From NCBI RefSeq assembly GCF_004827385.1, contig NZ_SRXN01000051.1, positions 1 through 37,270 of the forward strand: DNA of 37,270 nt, written 5' to 3'. Below are positions 35,423 to 37,270 of the stretch, in pieces. Both the position numbers and the translations under genes were made by a program. This DNA comes from Ensifer sp. MPMI2T. Its GTDB lineage: Bacteria; Pseudomonadota; Alphaproteobacteria; Rhizobiales; Rhizobiaceae. Under the pieces are notes generated by a model. It searched no databases. It was given only the letters and a program-made list of their open reading frames with translations, and had not been told where the DNA came from. Positions within the stretch are counted from its first letter, which is position 1, and each line of letters starts with the position of its first letter.

Positions 35423-36437
35423 GCCGCTCCATCGGTGCTCTTCATCGACGAATTCGACAGCATCGGCGACAGGCGGACATTCAGAGGCGACAATGCTAGT
35501 TACAGCCTGCAAGTCGTAAACGCCTTGTTGGAGTTGCTCGACGGCTCCACAGGCAGGGAAGGGGTGATCGTCATCGCCGCATCGAATTTCCCGGATCACA
35601 TCGATCCGGCGCTCGCAGACCCGGGCGCCTTGACCGCCACATCGCCATCGATCTTCCCGATCAGGAGGCTCGCCAGCAGATGCTGTCGATGCATCTGGGC
35701 ACCGCTGACGCACCGGAGGACCTCATTAAGGCTGCGCTGGCAACCAGCGGGTATTCGGGTGCGGACCTCGCACAGGTAGCCAAGGATGCTCGCCGCGCGG
35801 CCCGTCGCCAGGGCAGGGAGGCCCGAGTCTCGGACGTGCTTGCCATTGTTCCTCCCGTCGCGCGAATCAGTAAAGACGAGCGCTGGTTGGCATCCGTACA
35901 CGAGGCCGGGCATGCCGTCGTCGGTATCGAGTTTTCTGTAGCCGAAATCGAGATGATCGTCGTGGCGAGGGAGGCAGGCCACCGAGATGAAGCATTGGGC
36001 ACGTTCAATGGCGGCGGCAGACCATGCCAAATCGAAGCCGCCAGTCCTACTTGGACGAGATCGCGATGCTGCTGGGCGGGATGGCCGCCGAGGAGGCCAT
36101 TCTCGGAGACGTCTTCGACGGCTCCGGCGGAGTCGCGGGATCCGATCTTCAGCGAGCTTCGGATCTTGCCACGGCCATGCTTGCAAGCCTGGGGCTAGGA
36201 TCACTCCAATACTGCGATGTCTCGACGCCGAAGGAGTTGGACGAGCTGCGGCGTTCTGATCCGATCCTGCGGCGGCGGGTTGAGCGGCTGCTCGAGGCCG
36301 AGCTCCTGCGCGCGGCGAAGACGATCGAACGGCGGAGGCCGGAGGTCGAAAAGCTTGCACGTGCCATTGTAGAACACGGAGTGCTTTGGAGATGCGACGT
36401 GGCGGAGATCGTCTCCGGGCAGAAATGGGCGGGGTAG
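35423..36437 (+). pseudogene. AAA-M41 (FtsH-like) protease, 5'-truncated and frameshifted
   Basis: Begins abruptly at Walker B (APSVLFIDEFDSIGDRR); Walker A and the membrane part are gone. Sensor 1 follows (VIAASNFPDHIDPAL). One base is missing near 35613, after which the frame continues RRPGRLDRHIAIDLPD with the arginine finger. The peptidase domain has HEAGHAVV (zinc site). A second one-base loss near 36020 leads to QSYLDEIAMLLGGMAAEEAI and GVAGSDLQRASDLATAM with the third zinc ligand, and the C-terminus is complete to 36437. The type is a rhizobial soluble M41 paralog rather than housekeeping FtsH, judging by divergence. Dead gene. Confidence 0.88.
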
Positions 36438-36499
36438 CATCAACCCGCCGGGAGCCGAGAGCAGCGAGAAGTTTCCCTACTGCGAGCCGTGCCATCCAA

Positions 36500-36528
36500 C
36501 GTCTGCGCCAGCATGCCTGGCGCAGACG
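36500..36528. repeat. Perfect 12-bp inverted repeat (strong hairpin)
   Basis: CGTCTGCGCCAG (36500-36511) and its exact complement (36517-36528) with a 5-base loop CATGC. It stands 62 bases after the AAA-M41 relic. No T-run on either side, so it may be a REP-like palindrome or a factor-dependent terminator. Confidence 0.85.
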
Positions 36529-36727
36529 AAACGATCCGGCGAAGCGGCCGCTCGTGCCAAACCAGCCACCGTCTCCTACGGGTGGGGAGTGGAAGTTCGG
36601 CACCCGCTCGGGTCAGGTCCGGTTCGCGCTAAAAAAAGGACATCGCCAACCCACCGTCCCGGTATCACGTGCTTGCCAACACGACGGCGCAATTGTAGCT
36701 GATCGCATCTACCGGCGAGGGCGTAGC

Positions 36728-37063
36728 ATGGTTTTAAAGTACAGCGGGTTTCACATCTGGGAGGCGGATGATTGGCAGCCGGATGACTTGACCGACTTCG
36801 GTTTTTGGATGGACTTCTATGTCGGCGGCGCCATTGGAAACGACGCATTTACCGTCCTAGTTTGTAGTCCGTCATGGTTCGCGCGTGAACGCGGTGGTGA
36901 GGTGACGAGCGGTCGCAATGTGATCTTCATGCCACGATTTGATCGAAACGACCTCGACGCTTTCCTCAAAGCCAGATGCGCAGAAGAAAGCGGCAAAAGC
37001 GTTGAAGGCACGATGCTCAAAATCGATGGCATCGGTGAGTGGGAGTATCGCTATCGGAGTTGA
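36728..37063 (+). CDS. Imm8-family immunity protein (orphan)
   Basis: A 111-residue protein resembling the Imm8 family of polymorphic-toxin immunity proteins. It has an acidic N-terminal part (DDWQPDDLTDFGFWMDFYVG) and a central strand FTVLVCSPSWFARE with the Cys-(T/S)-P-x-W core. A C-terminal RFDRNDLDAFLKARC and the tail GIGEWEYRYRS follow, also typical. ATG 36728 follows GAGG by seven bases. Immunity proteins bind and block a cognate toxin in the cytoplasm. No full toxin gene is present within the window. The gene before it is a dead protease and the gene after it, convergent, is an MFS transporter. Confidence 0.75.
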   Translation: MVLKYSGFHIWEADDWQPDDLTDFGFWMDFYVGGAIGNDAFTVLVCSPSWFARERGGEVTSGRNVIFMPRFDRNDLDAFLKARCAEESGKSVEGTMLKIDGIGEWEYRYRS

Positions 37064-37101
37064 GCCCTTCGCGCGCGGGTGCATGTCCGCAACGGGCTCA
37101 A
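37060..37101. terminator. Candidate bidirectional terminator after the Imm8 gene
   Basis: TTGAGCCC (37060-37067) and GGGCTCAA (37094-37101) make a perfect 8-bp stem around 26 bases. The left arm includes the Imm8 stop codon. It lies between convergent genes. Confidence 0.35.
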
Positions 37102-37160
37102 TCGTCTCGTTCGTCGTGTCCGGCGCCAAAGGACCGCAATGGGTCGATACCTCGCGTTGA

Positions 37161-37270
37161 TCAAAGTCGGGGTTGAAGCAGCGGGGCCAATGAAAGCTTG
37201 AGAACCGCGGCGATAACCAGCATCCAAACTGGAACGGTGAACCCCCCGGTGCTGTCGCGCGCTACGCCAA
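37161..37270 (-). CDS. MFS transporter, C-terminal end only
   Basis: The last 36 codons of a minus-strand gene that begins outside the window. It reads GVARDSTGGFTVPVWMLVIA and AVLKLSLAPLLQPRL then stop. A loop followed by a final transmembrane helix and a short cytoplasmic tail is the pattern of the last helix of MFS carriers, similar to the CynX/cyanate-type group. The substrate cannot be inferred from this piece. Confidence 0.6.
   Translation of the reverse strand, partial: GVARDSTGGFTVPVWMLVIAAVLKLSLAPLLQPRL

Noticed and set aside
1..37270. tRNA, rRNA genes and CRISPR arrays
   Set aside because: No cloverleaf-like segment, rRNA stretch or regularly spaced direct repeats were found on either strand by reading.

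Overview
The window is about 60% GC and reads as an accessory region of an alphaproteobacterium of the Rhizobiales. A Sinorhizobium/Ensifer-type replicon is the best guess. This rests on DUF1127, DUF1194 and DUF4118 proteins, a Kup/Ktr potassium set, a rhizobial-style periplasmic binding protein with an adjacent receptor cyclase, and a decayed IS110 element. The assignment comes from protein character only, not from a database search.

Layout. 1-4640: the end of a DUF4334-type gene, a broken PIN-domain gene, then two tandem copies of a SARP-like regulator (winged helix + BTAD + TolB-N-like + TPR), both decayed, with a DUF1127 gene between them and a scrap of a second DUF1127 after them. 4670-7913: an intact MacA / ATPase / FtsX-permease efflux operon on the minus strand. 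7987-12912: a small exported protein, a LuxR-type regulator with a degenerate receiver, a DMT exporter and an exported VWA-like (DUF1194) protein. 13074-15086: a third, intact SARP-like regulator. 15083-18603: a broken outer-membrane barrel gene, a truncated and frameshifted IS110, and a sulfate ABC cluster (cysA, sbp) that lacks its two permease genes. 19137-20900: a cytochrome P450 and the tail of a lost ATPase/TPR protein.

21253-27459 is a potassium/sodium homeostasis block: a KdpD-like DUF4118-GAF protein without a kinase, Kup, a truncated NhaA, and KtrA/KtrB. 27627-34982 holds a GhrA-type 2-hydroxyacid dehydrogenase, a periplasmic binding protein paired with a HAMP-PAS receptor adenylate/guanylate cyclase, and an aldo/keto reductase. 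35010-36437 is a junction of two pseudogenes (a LysR tail and an AAA-M41 protease body). An orphan Imm8-type immunity gene and the end of an MFS transporter close the window.

The main theme is decay beside intact operons. At least nine genes are broken by single-base frameshifts, a nonsense codon, internal deletions or truncation, while transporters, the P450, the cyclase and the third regulator stay open. The most interesting items are the paralogous SARP-like regulators, the binding-protein/receptor-cyclase pair, the sulfate importer without permeases, a perfect 14-bp palindrome inside macA, a kinase-less KdpD-like protein next to potassium transporters, and the orphan Imm8 gene.
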